Assembly (NCBI RefSeq): GCF_009755605.1
Contig: NZ_WPNZ01000009.1
Location: 248,001-312,000 of the forward strand
Origin: Streptomyces typhae
Lineage (GTDB): Bacteria; Actinomycetota; Actinomycetes; Streptomycetales; Streptomycetaceae
DNA: 64,000 bases
Reading direction: 5' to 3'
Under the pieces are notes generated by a model. It had not been told where the DNA came from. It saw only the letters and a program-made list of their open reading frames with translations, and searched no databases. The position numbers and the translations under genes are program-made. Of the stretch, positions 30,481-37,687 are shown one piece after another (position 1 is the stretch's first letter; each line of letters opens with the position of its first letter).

Positions 30481-30891
30481 ATGCGCATCGGGGAACTCTC
30501 GGAACGCACCGGCACGTCCCGCAGGCTGCTGCGCTACTACGAGGAGCAGGGCCTGATCGTCGCCGACAGGGCCGCCAACGGCTACCGGGACTACGACGAG
30601 TTCTCCGTGGACCGCGTCGTGCAGATCCGCGGCCTCCTGGACGCGGGCCTGCCGACGAGGATCATCAAGCAGATACTCCCGTGCCTGGACAAGCCCCGCG
30701 CCATCCACTTCCCCGACGCCACCCCGGAGATGCTGGCGACGCTGGAGCGGGAGCTGGACCGCATGACGCACCGCGCCGAGTGCCTGCTGCGCAACAGGGA
30801 CGCGATCGCCGAGTACTTGGATGCGGTACGGGTTACCCGGGACGTGGGAGGTCGGGGAGGCCGGAGAGGCCAGGGTCAAGGGATCGAGTGA
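30481..30891 (+). CDS. MerR-family regulator
   Basis: The product is 136 residues. The winged-helix head is complete (MRIGELSERTGTSRRLLRYYEEQGLI ... RDYDEFSVDRVVQIRGLLDAGLPTRIIKQIL), followed by a helix that would make the antiparallel dimer coiled coil (ATLERELDRMTHRAECLLRNRDAIAEYL). One Cys in ILPCLDKP lies at the metal/thiol-loop position, but the CxC signatures of metal sensors are missing. The ligand is unknown. It lies upstream of the FUSC transporter, which it could control by the usual MerR twisting of a long-spacer promoter. A GGAGG ribosome site overlaps the end of the DUF2786 gene. Confidence 0.88.
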   Translation: MRIGELSERTGTSRRLLRYYEEQGLIVADRAANGYRDYDEFSVDRVVQIRGLLDAGLPTRIIKQILPCLDKPRAIHFPDATPEMLATLERELDRMTHRAECLLRNRDAIAEYLDAVRVTRDVGGRGGRRGQGQGIE

Positions 30892-30938
30892 CCAAAGCAG
30901 CGCACCGATCCACCCCATATGCCCCGTACTATCACTGA

Positions 30939-33086
30939 ATGACCTGGTGGCGAGCCCTGAAGCAGACGGGACGTTCGGGTCTGGCCGTGGAACGGCGGCG
31001 GCTCGAACCCCTGGTGGCGCTGCGCGGCGCGGTGGGTCTGGCGATCGTGATCGGGCTGAGCCTGACGCTGTTCGGCCCGGCGGTCGCGGCGAGCTCGGCG
31101 TTCGGCGCGTTCCAGGCGGCCATCGCCACGTTCCAGCGGAGCTGGCGCCCGCGCCCCGAGCTGGCCCTGGCCTCCGGCACCAGCCTGGCCGTCTCCACGT
31201 TCCTCGGCTACGTGACCGGCAGCCACCTCCTCCTCTTCCTGGCCCTGCTGGCCCTGTGGACCTTCCTGGCGGGCCTGAGCTGGGCGGCGGGGCCGACGAT
31301 CGGCCTGATCGCCACCTCCAACGTGGCGATCATGCTGGTCACGATCACCCTGCCGACGTCCGTCGCCGCCGCGGCCGGGCACGCGGCGATGATGGTCGTG
31401 GGAGGCGCCGTGCAGGCCGTCCTGGTGATCGTCTTCCCGGTACGCCGCTGGGGCGCCCACCGCGACGCCCTCGCCGACGCGCTGGCCGCCGAGGCGGACT
31501 ACGCGCGCAGGCTGCGCCACGACCCGGTGGCGCCCTTCGACCCGGTCCCGCTGATGACGGCACGCGCCGCCGCCCACATCACCCCGCGCCAGGCCCGCAA
31601 ACGCCCCGCCGAACTCCACGGCGCCCGCGGCGTCGCCGAACGCATCCGCCCGGTCCTCGCCTCCCTGGCGGACCCGGCCCTGGGGGTCCCCGCGGACGGC
31701 CCGGAACGCGACCGGGTCCGGGAACTCCTGAGTGCCGCGGGCATCATCCTCGACGCGGCGGCCCGCGCCATCCGCCACGGCGACCCGGTGGACCTCACCC
31801 CGTCGGCGATCGCGGCCTTCCGCACCCCGGACACCGGAGCGGTCCTCTCGGGCCCGCCCCAGCGGGCCGCCCGCCGCCTCGGCACGCTCCTGCGGGACGT
31901 GGTGGAGGTGGCGGGCGGAACCTCGGACACGGACGACGACAGCGAGCCGGCCACGAACACCAACCTCGTCAGGCCCGGCCTCACGGCCCTGGTCCCGGCG
32001 GCCCTGAAGGCCATGCGCCAGGAGCTGAGGCAGCGGCACACGGCGGTGACCCGGCACGCCCTGCGCGTGACCACGGTGGCGGTCGCGGGCTACGTCCTCG
32101 GCACGTATCTGCCCCTCGGCCACCCCTACTGGGCGCCGATGGCCTCGGTCATGGTGATGCGCCCGGACTTCTCCCAGACCTACACCCGCGCGGTGGGCCG
32201 CTTCGCCGGAACCCTGGTGGGAGTGACCCTCGCCACCGCCCTGGTCCAGCTCACGCACCCGGGCACCCATCTGTCCGGCGCACTCGCGGTGACGTCGGCG
32301 GGCCTGATGTACCTCCTGATGCGCACGGGCCAGATCGCCGCCCAGGCCTGCGTCGCCGCGTATGTGGTCTTCCTCCTCGGCATGGGCGGCGAGCAGTGGA
32401 CGCAGACGGTCCCCGAACGCGTCGTCCTGACCCTCATCGGCGGACTCCTCGCCATGGCGGCGTACGCCTCGTACCCGGCGTGGGAGACCCCGCGCCTGCG
32501 CACCCGCCTCGCGGACTGGCTGACGGCGGACGGCAAGTACGCGGCGGCGGTCGCCGCGCACTACGCGGATCCGGCGGGCGCGTCCTGCCCCGACGTCCGC
32601 GGGACCCTCCTCGCGGCCCGCGACGCCCGCGCCGCCTGGCAGGAGGCCCTGGAGCGGGCCGAGCACGAACCCGTGCGCCACCGCGGTCTCTCGCGCGCGG
32701 CGGCAGCGGAGGCCGAGGACGCCCTGGCCCAGTTCGGCCGCGTCGCCATGCTCCTGGAGGCACACCTGCCCGACCGCGACACACCGCCCGTTCCCGCCGC
32801 CGAGCACCTCGCCGAGGCCCTGCGCACGACCACCGAGCAGGGCGCGAAGGCCGTACGGGACCGCCGGGTCCCGCACTGGGACGAGATCCGCGAGGTCCTC
32901 GACGACTGGGAGCCCGAGGACGCCCCCGAGCGCGTGGTGCGCCGCGGCGGCACCCTCCTGCGCAAGGCCCTGGACGACCTCTCCGAGGCCCTGGACACGT
33001 CACCGCCACCGATGCTGGTGGACGGCGCCGACAGCCACGTACGCAAGGAGAACCGCGCCCGAGGGACAGGGACCCAGGGCACATGA
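30939..33086 (+). CDS. FUSC-family (aromatic acid exporter-like) membrane protein
   Basis: The product is 715 residues. Two blocks of membrane helices are seen: the first in residues 25-170 (LRGAVGLAIVIGLSLTLF, LLLFLALLALWTFLAG, MMVVGGAVQAVLVIVF), the second at about 370-500 (TTVAVAGYVLGTYLPLG, MASVMVMRPDFSQTYTRAVGRFAGTLVG, RVVLTLIGGLLAMAAY). The PDFSQTYTRAVGRFAGTLVG segment is characteristic of FUSC proteins. Soluble helical domains lie between and after. The family includes AaeB efflux proteins for hydroxylated aromatic acids. No strong ribosome site precedes the ATG, so the start is moderately sure. The upstream MerR gene may regulate it. Confidence 0.85.
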   Translation: MTWWRALKQTGRSGLAVERRRLEPLVALRGAVGLAIVIGLSLTLFGPAVAASSAFGAFQAAIATFQRSWRPRPELALASGTSLAVSTFLGYVTGSHLLLFLALLALWTFLAGLSWAAGPTIGLIATSNVAIMLVTITLPTSVAAAAGHAAMMVVGGAVQAVLVIVFPVRRWGAHRDALADALAAEADYARRLRHDPVAPFDPVPLMTARAAAHITPRQARKRPAELHGARGVAERIRPVLASLADPALGVPADGPERDRVRELLSAAGIILDAAARAIRHGDPVDLTPSAIAAFRTPDTGAVLSGPPQRAARRLGTLLRDVVEVAGGTSDTDDDSEPATNTNLVRPGLTALVPAALKAMRQELRQRHTAVTRHALRVTTVAVAGYVLGTYLPLGHPYWAPMASVMVMRPDFSQTYTRAVGRFAGTLVGVTLATALVQLTHPGTHLSGALAVTSAGLMYLLMRTGQIAAQACVAAYVVFLLGMGGEQWTQTVPERVVLTLIGGLLAMAAYASYPAWETPRLRTRLADWLTADGKYAAAVAAHYADPAGASCPDVRGTLLAARDARAAWQEALERAEHEPVRHRGLSRAAAAEAEDALAQFGRVAMLLEAHLPDRDTPPVPAAEHLAEALRTTTEQGAKAVRDRRVPHWDEIREVLDDWEPEDAPERVVRRGGTLLRKALDDLSEALDTSPPPMLVDGADSHVRKENRARGTGTQGT

Positions 33087-33113
33087 GTCGGTCCGGGGCA
33101 CATGAGTCGGTCC
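33077..33113. repeat. Two 18-bp direct repeats at the FUSC stop codon
   Basis: GGGCACATGAGTCGGTCC is at 33077-33094 and 33096-33113, one base apart. The first copy contains the TGA stop of the FUSC gene. A degraded third unit follows. Origin by replication slippage is likely. Confidence 0.7.
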
Positions 33114-33170
33114 AGGGGACATCAACCCGCAGCGCATGAGCCCAGTGCGCATGCGCCGAGGGGAGGGTCC

Positions 33171-33683
33171 TCAGGACCGGGGCAGCCCGGCGGTGGCGAG
33201 TCCCTCAGGCAGCTTTCCGCCCTCCGTCTTCAGGAACTCGTCCTTCCCGAAGCCCTGCCAGGCGACCTTCAGCGTCTTGTCGTCGACGGACTCGACCCGC
33301 CCCTGCGAGCGGTCCATGTCCCCGTCGGCGCACTTCAGCTCGATCGTCCGCGAGCCCGCCTTCTCACCGGCGGAGCCGTTGCACACGTGCTCGCCGACCA
33401 GCGTCGCGCGCTTGCCGCTGACGACGAGCGCGACGGGCTTGCCGCCGGTGGTGGCGACCCAGCTGCCCTCCAGGCTGCCACCACCCGCACCACTGGAACC
33501 GTCCGCACCGTCGGAGTCGCCGGAACCGGAACCCCCGGGCGTCCTGGACGCACTGTCCGAGCCCTTGTCGGCCTTGTCCTCGCCGCCGGCACTGTCACTG
33601 TCACCGTCACTGCTGCAACCGGTGAGAACGAGGCCGACGGCCACCGAGGCGCAGATGGCCATGGAACGGACACGCATACGCAC
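33171..33683 (-). CDS. Small secreted lipoprotein, unknown function
   Basis: The product is 170 residues. GTG at 33683 has GGGGGAC 6 nt upstream. The signal peptide (MRMRVRSMAICASVAVGLVLTGC) ends in a LTGC lipobox at residue 23. A Ser/Gly/Asp linker of about 45 residues follows, then a compact domain (LEGSWVATTGGKPVALVVSGKRATLVGEHVCNG ... TIELKCADGDMDRSQGRVESVDDKTLKVAWQGFG) with two Cys. The pattern fits lipocalin-like/META-style small lipoproteins of Streptomyces, but no family is certain. It lies at the end of the FUSC gene, convergent with it. Confidence 0.8.
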   Translation of the reverse strand: MRMRVRSMAICASVAVGLVLTGCSSDGDSDSAGGEDKADKGSDSASRTPGGSGSGDSDGADGSSGAGGGSLEGSWVATTGGKPVALVVSGKRATLVGEHVCNGSAGEKAGSRTIELKCADGDMDRSQGRVESVDDKTLKVAWQGFGKDEFLKTEGGKLPEGLATAGLPRS

Positions 33684-33743
33684 TGAAGTCCCCCTGTGTG
33701 GAGCGCTGTGCCGGGCCCGGGGCCCGCTGAATCGCGCGCCAAG

Positions 33744-34049
33744 CTACCAGGAGGATTTGCGCACGCCGGGCAGGAAACCGGCGTGCGCGAGCTCGCGCAG
33801 TCGCACCCGGGAGAGCCCGAAGGCCCCCACGTAGCCGCGCGGCCGCCCGTCGACGCTGTCGCGGTTGCGGACCCGCGTGGCGCTGGCGTCCCGAGGCTGA
33901 CGAGCCAACTCCTTCCGGGCGGCGATCCGTTCGGCCTCCGGCGTCGAGGCTCGCCGGAGGACTGCCGTCAACTCGGCCCGCCGGGCCGCGTACCGGGCGA
34001 CGGCAAGACGCCGCTGCTCGTTCTTCGCGATCTTGCTCTTCTTCGCCAT
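33744..34049 (-). CDS. rpsN: Ribosomal protein S14, zinc-independent paralogue
   Basis: The product is 101 residues: MAKKSKIAKNEQRRLAV ... GRPRGYVGAFGLSRVRLRELAHAGFLPGV. The long form without CxxC motifs is the C-minus class that can replace the zinc-binding S14. Its ATG overlaps the stop of rpmB (ATGA on the minus strand), so translation is coupled. In Streptomyces, this class is repressed by Zur and expressed when zinc is scarce, sparing the metal held in ribosomes. The cassette's Zur-like box lies upstream of rpmB. Confidence 0.93.
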   Translation of the reverse strand: MAKKSKIAKNEQRRLAVARYAARRAELTAVLRRASTPEAERIAARKELARQPRDASATRVRNRDSVDGRPRGYVGAFGLSRVRLRELAHAGFLPGVRKSSW

Positions 34050-34285
34050 CAGACCTTCACCCCGCGCGCACGGATCCTGGCCACGGCGGCCTCGATCCCG
34101 ATGCGGTCCACGGTCTTGACGGCCCTGGCGCTCAGCCGCAGCCGGACGTGGCGGCCCTCGCTGGGCAGCCAGTACCGCTTGCGCTGGACGTTCGGGTCGA
34201 AGCGGCGCGAAGTGCGCCGGTGCGAATGGGAGATCTGCTGGCCGAACCCCGGTTCGGCGCCGGTGAGCCGGCAGTGGGCGGACAT
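34049..34285 (-). CDS. rpmB: Ribosomal protein L28, zinc-independent paralogue
   Basis: The product is 78 residues (MSAHCRLTGAEPGFGQQISHSHRRTSRRFDPNVQ ... LRLSARAVKTVDRIGIEAAV). It matches L28 across its length, but only one Cys (Cys5) is present, so no four-Cys zinc site can form. First gene of the leftward arm of the Zur-type cassette, with rpsN directly behind it. It starts 72 bp from the divergent rpmG. Confidence 0.92.
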   Translation of the reverse strand: MSAHCRLTGAEPGFGQQISHSHRRTSRRFDPNVQRKRYWLPSEGRHVRLRLSARAVKTVDRIGIEAAVARIRARGVKV

Positions 34286-34323
34286 GGTGACGCACCTCTC
34301 GGTCGGATTCGCTCCCGCTCATT

Positions 34324-34344
34324 TGAAAACGGGATTCATTTTCA
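34324..34344. promoter_or_regulatory. Zur-box-like operator between rpmB and rpmG
   Basis: TGAAAACGGGATTCA at 34324-34338 has TGAAAA on the left and GATTCA on the right around a 3-bp centre. The published Zur box style is TGAAAA-N3-TTTTCA, giving two mismatches. An extra TTTTCA directly follows (34339-34344), allowing a shifted, overlapping box. It lies 12 bp upstream of the rpmG ATG and in the only gap between the two divergent arms, as expected for one repressor controlling both. Confidence 0.75.
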
Positions 34345-34356
34345 TACACTACTCGT

Positions 34357-34521
34357 ATGGCCCGCAACGAACTCCGCCCGATCATCAAGCTCCGGTCCAC
34401 AGCCGGAACCGGCTACACGTACGTGACCCGAAAGAACCGCAGGAACAACCCCGACCGCCTGACGCTGCGCAAGTTCGACCCGAAGGCGGGCAGGCACGTC
34501 GACTTCCGAGAGGAGCGCTGA
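34357..34521 (+). CDS. rpmG: Ribosomal protein L33, zinc-independent paralogue
   Basis: The product is 54 residues: MARNELRPIIKLRSTAGTGY, then TYVTRKNRRNNPDRLTLRKF, ending FREER. The two CxxC motifs of zinc-binding L33 are absent. First gene of the rightward Zur-type arm, followed by rpmE2 after 5 bp. Together with L28, S14, L31 and S18, it makes a full set of metal-free replacements. No other start in frame is closer to the Zur box. Confidence 0.93.
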   Translation: MARNELRPIIKLRSTAGTGYTYVTRKNRRNNPDRLTLRKFDPKAGRHVDFREER

Positions 34522-34526
34522 ACCTC

Positions 34527-34775
34527 ATGCGATCCGGTATCCACCCGCCGTACGGCCCGGTCGTCTTCCGCGACAAGGCCGCGGACTTCGCCTTCCTCAC
34601 GCGCTCGACCGCGACGAGCGAGAAGACGGTCCTCTGGGAGGACGGCAACACCTATCCGGTCATCGACGTCGAGGTCTCGTCCGCGAGCCACCCCTTCTAC
34701 ACGGGGCAGCAGCGCGTACTCGACACGGCCGGCCGCGTGGAGCGCTTCGAGCGACGCTACGGCGGAGCCCGCTGA
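34527..34775 (+). CDS. rpmE2: Ribosomal protein L31 type B
   Basis: The product is 82 residues (MRSGIHPPYGPVVFRDKAADFAF ... SSASHPFYTGQQRVLDTAGRVERFERRYG). The type-B length and SHPFYTG motif are clear; the CxxC of the zinc form is missing. GGAG of the rpmG end serves as ribosome site. Its TGA overlaps the ATG of the COG0523 gene (TGATG), so they are coupled. In Bacillus, the equivalent protein displaces zinc-loaded L31 and frees zinc. Confidence 0.93.
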   Translation: MRSGIHPPYGPVVFRDKAADFAFLTRSTATSEKTVLWEDGNTYPVIDVEVSSASHPFYTGQQRVLDTAGRVERFERRYGGAR

Positions 34776-35944
34776 TGGACGTGGCGATCGTGGCCGGGCT
34801 GCACGCGGAGGCCAGGGCGCGAGCGGTCGCCCGGCTCCTCGCCACGGTGCCCGGCAGCGTGGCACTGCACCACGACCTGTCGAGCGCGGCACGCGGCACG
34901 GTCGCGCGGACGGTGCGCGACGCCGGCGGCCTGCTCTCCACGGGCGAGGCGCCGCTGGTCAACGACTGCGCGTGCTGTGCGCTGCGGGAGGACCTGGTGC
35001 CCGAGCTCGAGCGCCTGGCCGAAGGCGGGCGCACCCGCCTCGCGGTGGTCGAGCTGTGGGACTCCGTCGAGCCCAAGGCGATGGCGGAGGTCATCACGGG
35101 CCACGGCTCGCAGGCGCTGCGCCTGACGGGCGTGATCACGGCGGTGGACCCGGCCCTGCTCCTGGCCTACCTGGCGAACGGCGACGACCTGGTGGACGCG
35201 GGGCTAGCCGCGGCGGCCTCCGACCAGCGCACGGTCGCGGACACATGGGCGCGCCAGCTGGAGTACGCGCCGGTCCTCGCGCTGCTGGACGACGCCGACG
35301 GCAGCGGTATCGACGCCGTCGTCGGCATCGACACCGCTGCCGACGCCGAGGACCGGGCGATGCTGCGGCAACTCCACCCGACGGCCCGCCAGGTCCCGAT
35401 CGGTCACGGCGACCTGGCGGGCGCGGCCCTCGCGGGCTTCGACGTGGAGGCGGCGGCCGCGGCCCAGCACCCCGCGTGCGCGCTGCTGCCCGCGGAGGCT
35501 GAGGAGAGCGGGGTCGCCACCTTCGTCTGGCACCGCGAGCGGCCCTTCCACCCGGGGCGGCTCTTCGCCGCGCTTGAGGACCTGACCTGCGCCGCGGCCC
35601 GCAGCCGGGGCCGCTTCTGGCTCGCCGACCGCCCCGACACGCTGCTCGCGTGGGACGCGGCGGGCGGCGCGCTGTGCGTGGAGAACGCCGGGCCGTGGCT
35701 GGTGTCCCTGCCGGACGCCGCGTGGGAGATGGTGCCGCCGGTACGGCGGGCCGCCGCCGCCCTCGACTGGCACCCCGAGCACGGGGACTGCTGCCAGCAC
35801 CTGGTGTTCACCTCGCCCGGCCTGGACCGGGACGGCATCGCCGAGGTCCTGGAGTCGTGCCTCCTGACGGACGAGGAGTACACCGCGGGCCGCGCCGCCT
35901 GGAAGACCCTGCCCCCCGCCTTCGACGCCCTCCTGGAGGTCTGA
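34775..35944 (+). CDS. COG0523/CobW-like metallochaperone, degenerate P-loop
   Basis: The product is 389 residues. The metal motif DCACCAL (CxCC) is present, as are switch-like elements (LAVVELWDSVEPKAM) and a CobW C-terminal domain (FHPGRLFAALEDL ... FWLADRP). The N-terminal GTPase P-loop GxxGxGKT is replaced by VAGLHAEARARAVAR, so classical GTP binding is doubtful. Homologues in Zur cassettes (ZigA, ZagA) deliver zinc to key enzymes under starvation. The gene is coupled to rpmE2 and followed 3 bp later by rpsR, so it is probably induced with them. I recall other Streptomyces members sharing this altered loop; this was not checked. Confidence 0.85.
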   Translation: MDVAIVAGLHAEARARAVARLLATVPGSVALHHDLSSAARGTVARTVRDAGGLLSTGEAPLVNDCACCALREDLVPELERLAEGGRTRLAVVELWDSVEPKAMAEVITGHGSQALRLTGVITAVDPALLLAYLANGDDLVDAGLAAAASDQRTVADTWARQLEYAPVLALLDDADGSGIDAVVGIDTAADAEDRAMLRQLHPTARQVPIGHGDLAGAALAGFDVEAAAAAQHPACALLPAEAEESGVATFVWHRERPFHPGRLFAALEDLTCAAARSRGRFWLADRPDTLLAWDAAGGALCVENAGPWLVSLPDAAWEMVPPVRRAAAALDWHPEHGDCCQHLVFTSPGLDRDGIAEVLESCLLTDEEYTAGRAAWKTLPPAFDALLEV

Positions 35945-35946
35945 CG

Positions 35947-36186
35947 ATGTCCCCGCGCCGCCCCGATCGGGCCAAACCTCTCACGTCCCGGCCAAATCCT
36001 CTGGACGCGGCAGGAATCACGTACATCGACTACAAGGACACCGACCTGCTCCGGAAGTTCCTCTCGGACCGCGGCAAGATCCGCAGCCGCAGGGTCACGC
36101 GGGTGACGGTGCGGCAGCAAAGGCAGCTCGCCGAGGCGATCAAGAACGCCCGCGAGATGGCGCTGCTGCCACAGGCGTCCCGCTGA
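35947..36186 (+). CDS. rpsR: Ribosomal protein S18, zinc-independent paralogue
   Basis: The product is 79 residues: MSPRRPDRAKPL, then ITYIDYKDTDLLRKFLSDRG, ending EMALLPQASR. The family core YIDYKD...LRKFLSDRGKI...R is intact. The Cys residues of the housekeeping Streptomyces S18 (CAFC) are absent. Last gene of the rightward Zur-type arm; a strong hairpin terminator follows 24 bp later. Confidence 0.93.
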   Translation: MSPRRPDRAKPLTSRPNPLDAAGITYIDYKDTDLLRKFLSDRGKIRSRRVTRVTVRQQRQLAEAIKNAREMALLPQASR

Positions 36187-36209
36187 GTCACGCGCGGCAT
36201 ACGCCGCGC

Positions 36210-36260
36210 AACGCCGCCGCGCGGCGGACCCTCCCCGTCCGCCGCGCGGCGGCGTTCGTT
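36210..36260 (+). terminator. Rho-independent-like terminator of the rpmG-rpsR arm
   Basis: A perfect 20-bp stem (36210-36229 with 36237-36256), GC-rich and ending AACGCC/GGCGTT, has a 7-nt loop CCTCCCC. It is followed by CGTTTTCC. It lies 24 bp after the rpsR stop. Confidence 0.9.
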
Positions 36261-36391
36261 TTCCGTCTTCGACTCGTCTTCAGCTCGTCTTCGGCCGAAA
36301 AGAGCAGCCGGAACCGCGCACTTTGCGTCTGTCATAGAGACGGGACGGTGTTCGTTCCGGTCATCCCGGGTCTGTAACCAGTTCACCACGC

Positions 36392-36422
36392 CGCGTGCAC
36401 GTGCATCTGCCCATGCATCGGC
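36392..36422 (+). promoter_or_regulatory. WhiJ-type module operator, copy 1 (upstream of DUF397 gene)
   Basis: The sequence starts CGCGTGCACGTGCATCTGCC and continues CATGCATCGGC. Its reverse complement recurs at 37498-37528 with 29 of 31 positions identical. It contains repeated TGCAT/TGCAC half-sites. A TATGAT hexamer at 36436-36441 and TTGACA at 36451-36456 lie downstream, near the DUF397 start at 36495. A likely binding site for the XRE protein of the same module. Confidence 0.7.
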
Positions 36423-36494
36423 ACATGAACACAGCTATGATCCGGGACAGTTGACAGCTACAACAACAGCCACGGCACCACCGGGGAGCGACCT

Positions 36495-36734
36495 GTGCAC
36501 CACGTGTTCAACGGCATGGCGGCCACGGAGCTTCACGGGGTGGTCTGGCGCAAGAGCAGGCACAGCAATTCGCAGGGTGCCTGCGTGGAGTTCGCGAAAC
36601 TGCCGGGCGGCGACGTGGCCGTCCGCAACTCGCGCTTCCCGGAGGGGCCCGCGCTCGTCTACACGCGGGCCGAGATCGAGGCCATGCTCCTCGGCATGAA
36701 GGACGGCGAGTTCGACGACCTCATAGGCGGCTGA
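36495..36734 (+). CDS. DUF397 domain protein of a WhiJ-like module
   Basis: The product is 79 residues from GTG with GGGGAG 6 nt upstream. Typical DUF397 features are present: WRKSRHSNSQGACVEFAKLPGGDVAVRNS and FPEGPALVYTRAEIEAML. These small proteins accompany XRE/DUF5753 regulators and are thought to modulate them; some controls of sporulation and antibiotic production use this pair. The XRE gene lies 950 bp downstream beyond the oppositely oriented ATPase gene. All three genes form a classical three-part module. Confidence 0.9.
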   Translation: MHHVFNGMAATELHGVVWRKSRHSNSQGACVEFAKLPGGDVAVRNSRFPEGPALVYTRAEIEAMLLGMKDGEFDDLIGG

Positions 36735-36861
36735 CCGCCCGGCCCCGACGGAGTCGCGGGCTCGGGCGGACGGAAGGCCGCAGCCGGGCGGGAACCCGGG
36801 CGGTCGGCCTCGCCGGTAGAGGTCTCAGGCCGACCGGAAGCGTTTCTACGCCAGAGCGTTG

Positions 36862-37371
36862 CTAGGCCAGTTGGAAGAGCGCCCACACCACTTTGCCGTT
36901 CAGCGCGCCGGCCAGCGGGTGCCAGCCCCAGCCGTCGCTGAACGAGTCCACCAGGAAGAGGCCGCGGCCCGACTCCGCGGAGAAGTCCTCCTCCGCCTCC
37001 TCGCGCGCCACCGGACTGTCGTCGCTGGGGTCCCGTACCGCACACACCAGACGCGAGGTCCAGCGCATCATGTGCAGACGCACGGGCGCGTCCTCCGTGG
37101 TGCCGACGGGACACGCGGCGCGCGGAGTGTCCGCGGGCAGCGCGTGCCGCAGAGCGTTGGTGACGAGTTCGGAGACGACGAGCGCGATGTCGTCGAACCG
37201 CTCCTCCAGCTCCCAGGACACCAGTGTCCTGCGAGTGAACTGGCGGGCGCTGCCCACGGCTTCGTAGCGTGCGGGAAGTGCGCAGGAGGCGGCGCTGGAG
37301 ACCGCGGAGGGGTCGAGCGGAGGAAGGCCCTGCCGTAACGGCTCGAGCATGGTCGATCCATTCGTCCCCAT
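36862..37371 (-). CDS. Anti-sigma-factor-like ATP-binding protein (HATPase_c_2)
   Basis: The product is 169 residues; ATG (MGTNGSTMLEPL) was chosen as the family-typical start. The GHKL fold is visible: ALVVSELVTNALRHA is the N box and SGRGLFLVDSFSDGWGW the G box. Such RsbW/SpoIIAB-like proteins bind ATP and may inhibit sigma factors or phosphorylate a partner. Streptomyces contain many copies beside XRE/DUF397 genes. It is divergent from the XRE gene, sharing the region that contains operator copy 2. Confidence 0.9.
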   Translation of the reverse strand: MGTNGSTMLEPLRQGLPPLDPSAVSSAASCALPARYEAVGSARQFTRRTLVSWELEERFDDIALVVSELVTNALRHALPADTPRAACPVGTTEDAPVRLHMMRWTSRLVCAVRDPSDDSPVAREEAEEDFSAESGRGLFLVDSFSDGWGWHPLAGALNGKVVWALFQLA

Positions 37372-37497
37372 GCGAGGCACTCCCCGGTTTTCGCGGTTCG
37401 CGGTACAAAGCGATCGAGCGGTGGCGCGGTCGGTACAGCCGGGCGGCACAGCGATGGCGCAGCAGTGACGCGCGGACCATGCTTCCGAATGCGTACA

Positions 37498-37528
37498 GCA
37501 GATGCAAGGGCAGATGCACGTGCACGCG
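37498..37528 (-). promoter_or_regulatory. WhiJ-type module operator, copy 2 (ATPase/XRE divergent region)
   Basis: This is the inverted counterpart of 36392-36422; its plus strand reads GCAGATGCAAGG then GCAGATGCACGTGCACGCG. It lies in the 316-bp space between the ATPase start (37371) and the XRE start (37688), so one binding protein could control both. The rest of that space shows no gene. Confidence 0.7.
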
Positions 37529-37687
37529 CCGGACTCGACCGTTCCTGGGATGTTTCTTGCCTATTTCTTCCGGCGACTTCTTGCGGAGACCTTCCGGAGC
37601 CTTTCCCTTTCCGTAACCGAACGAGCACGGCCCGGAGCGTTTAATGGCAGACTTCGGGGTCTCACACCTTGGGGAGGACTGAGCGAA

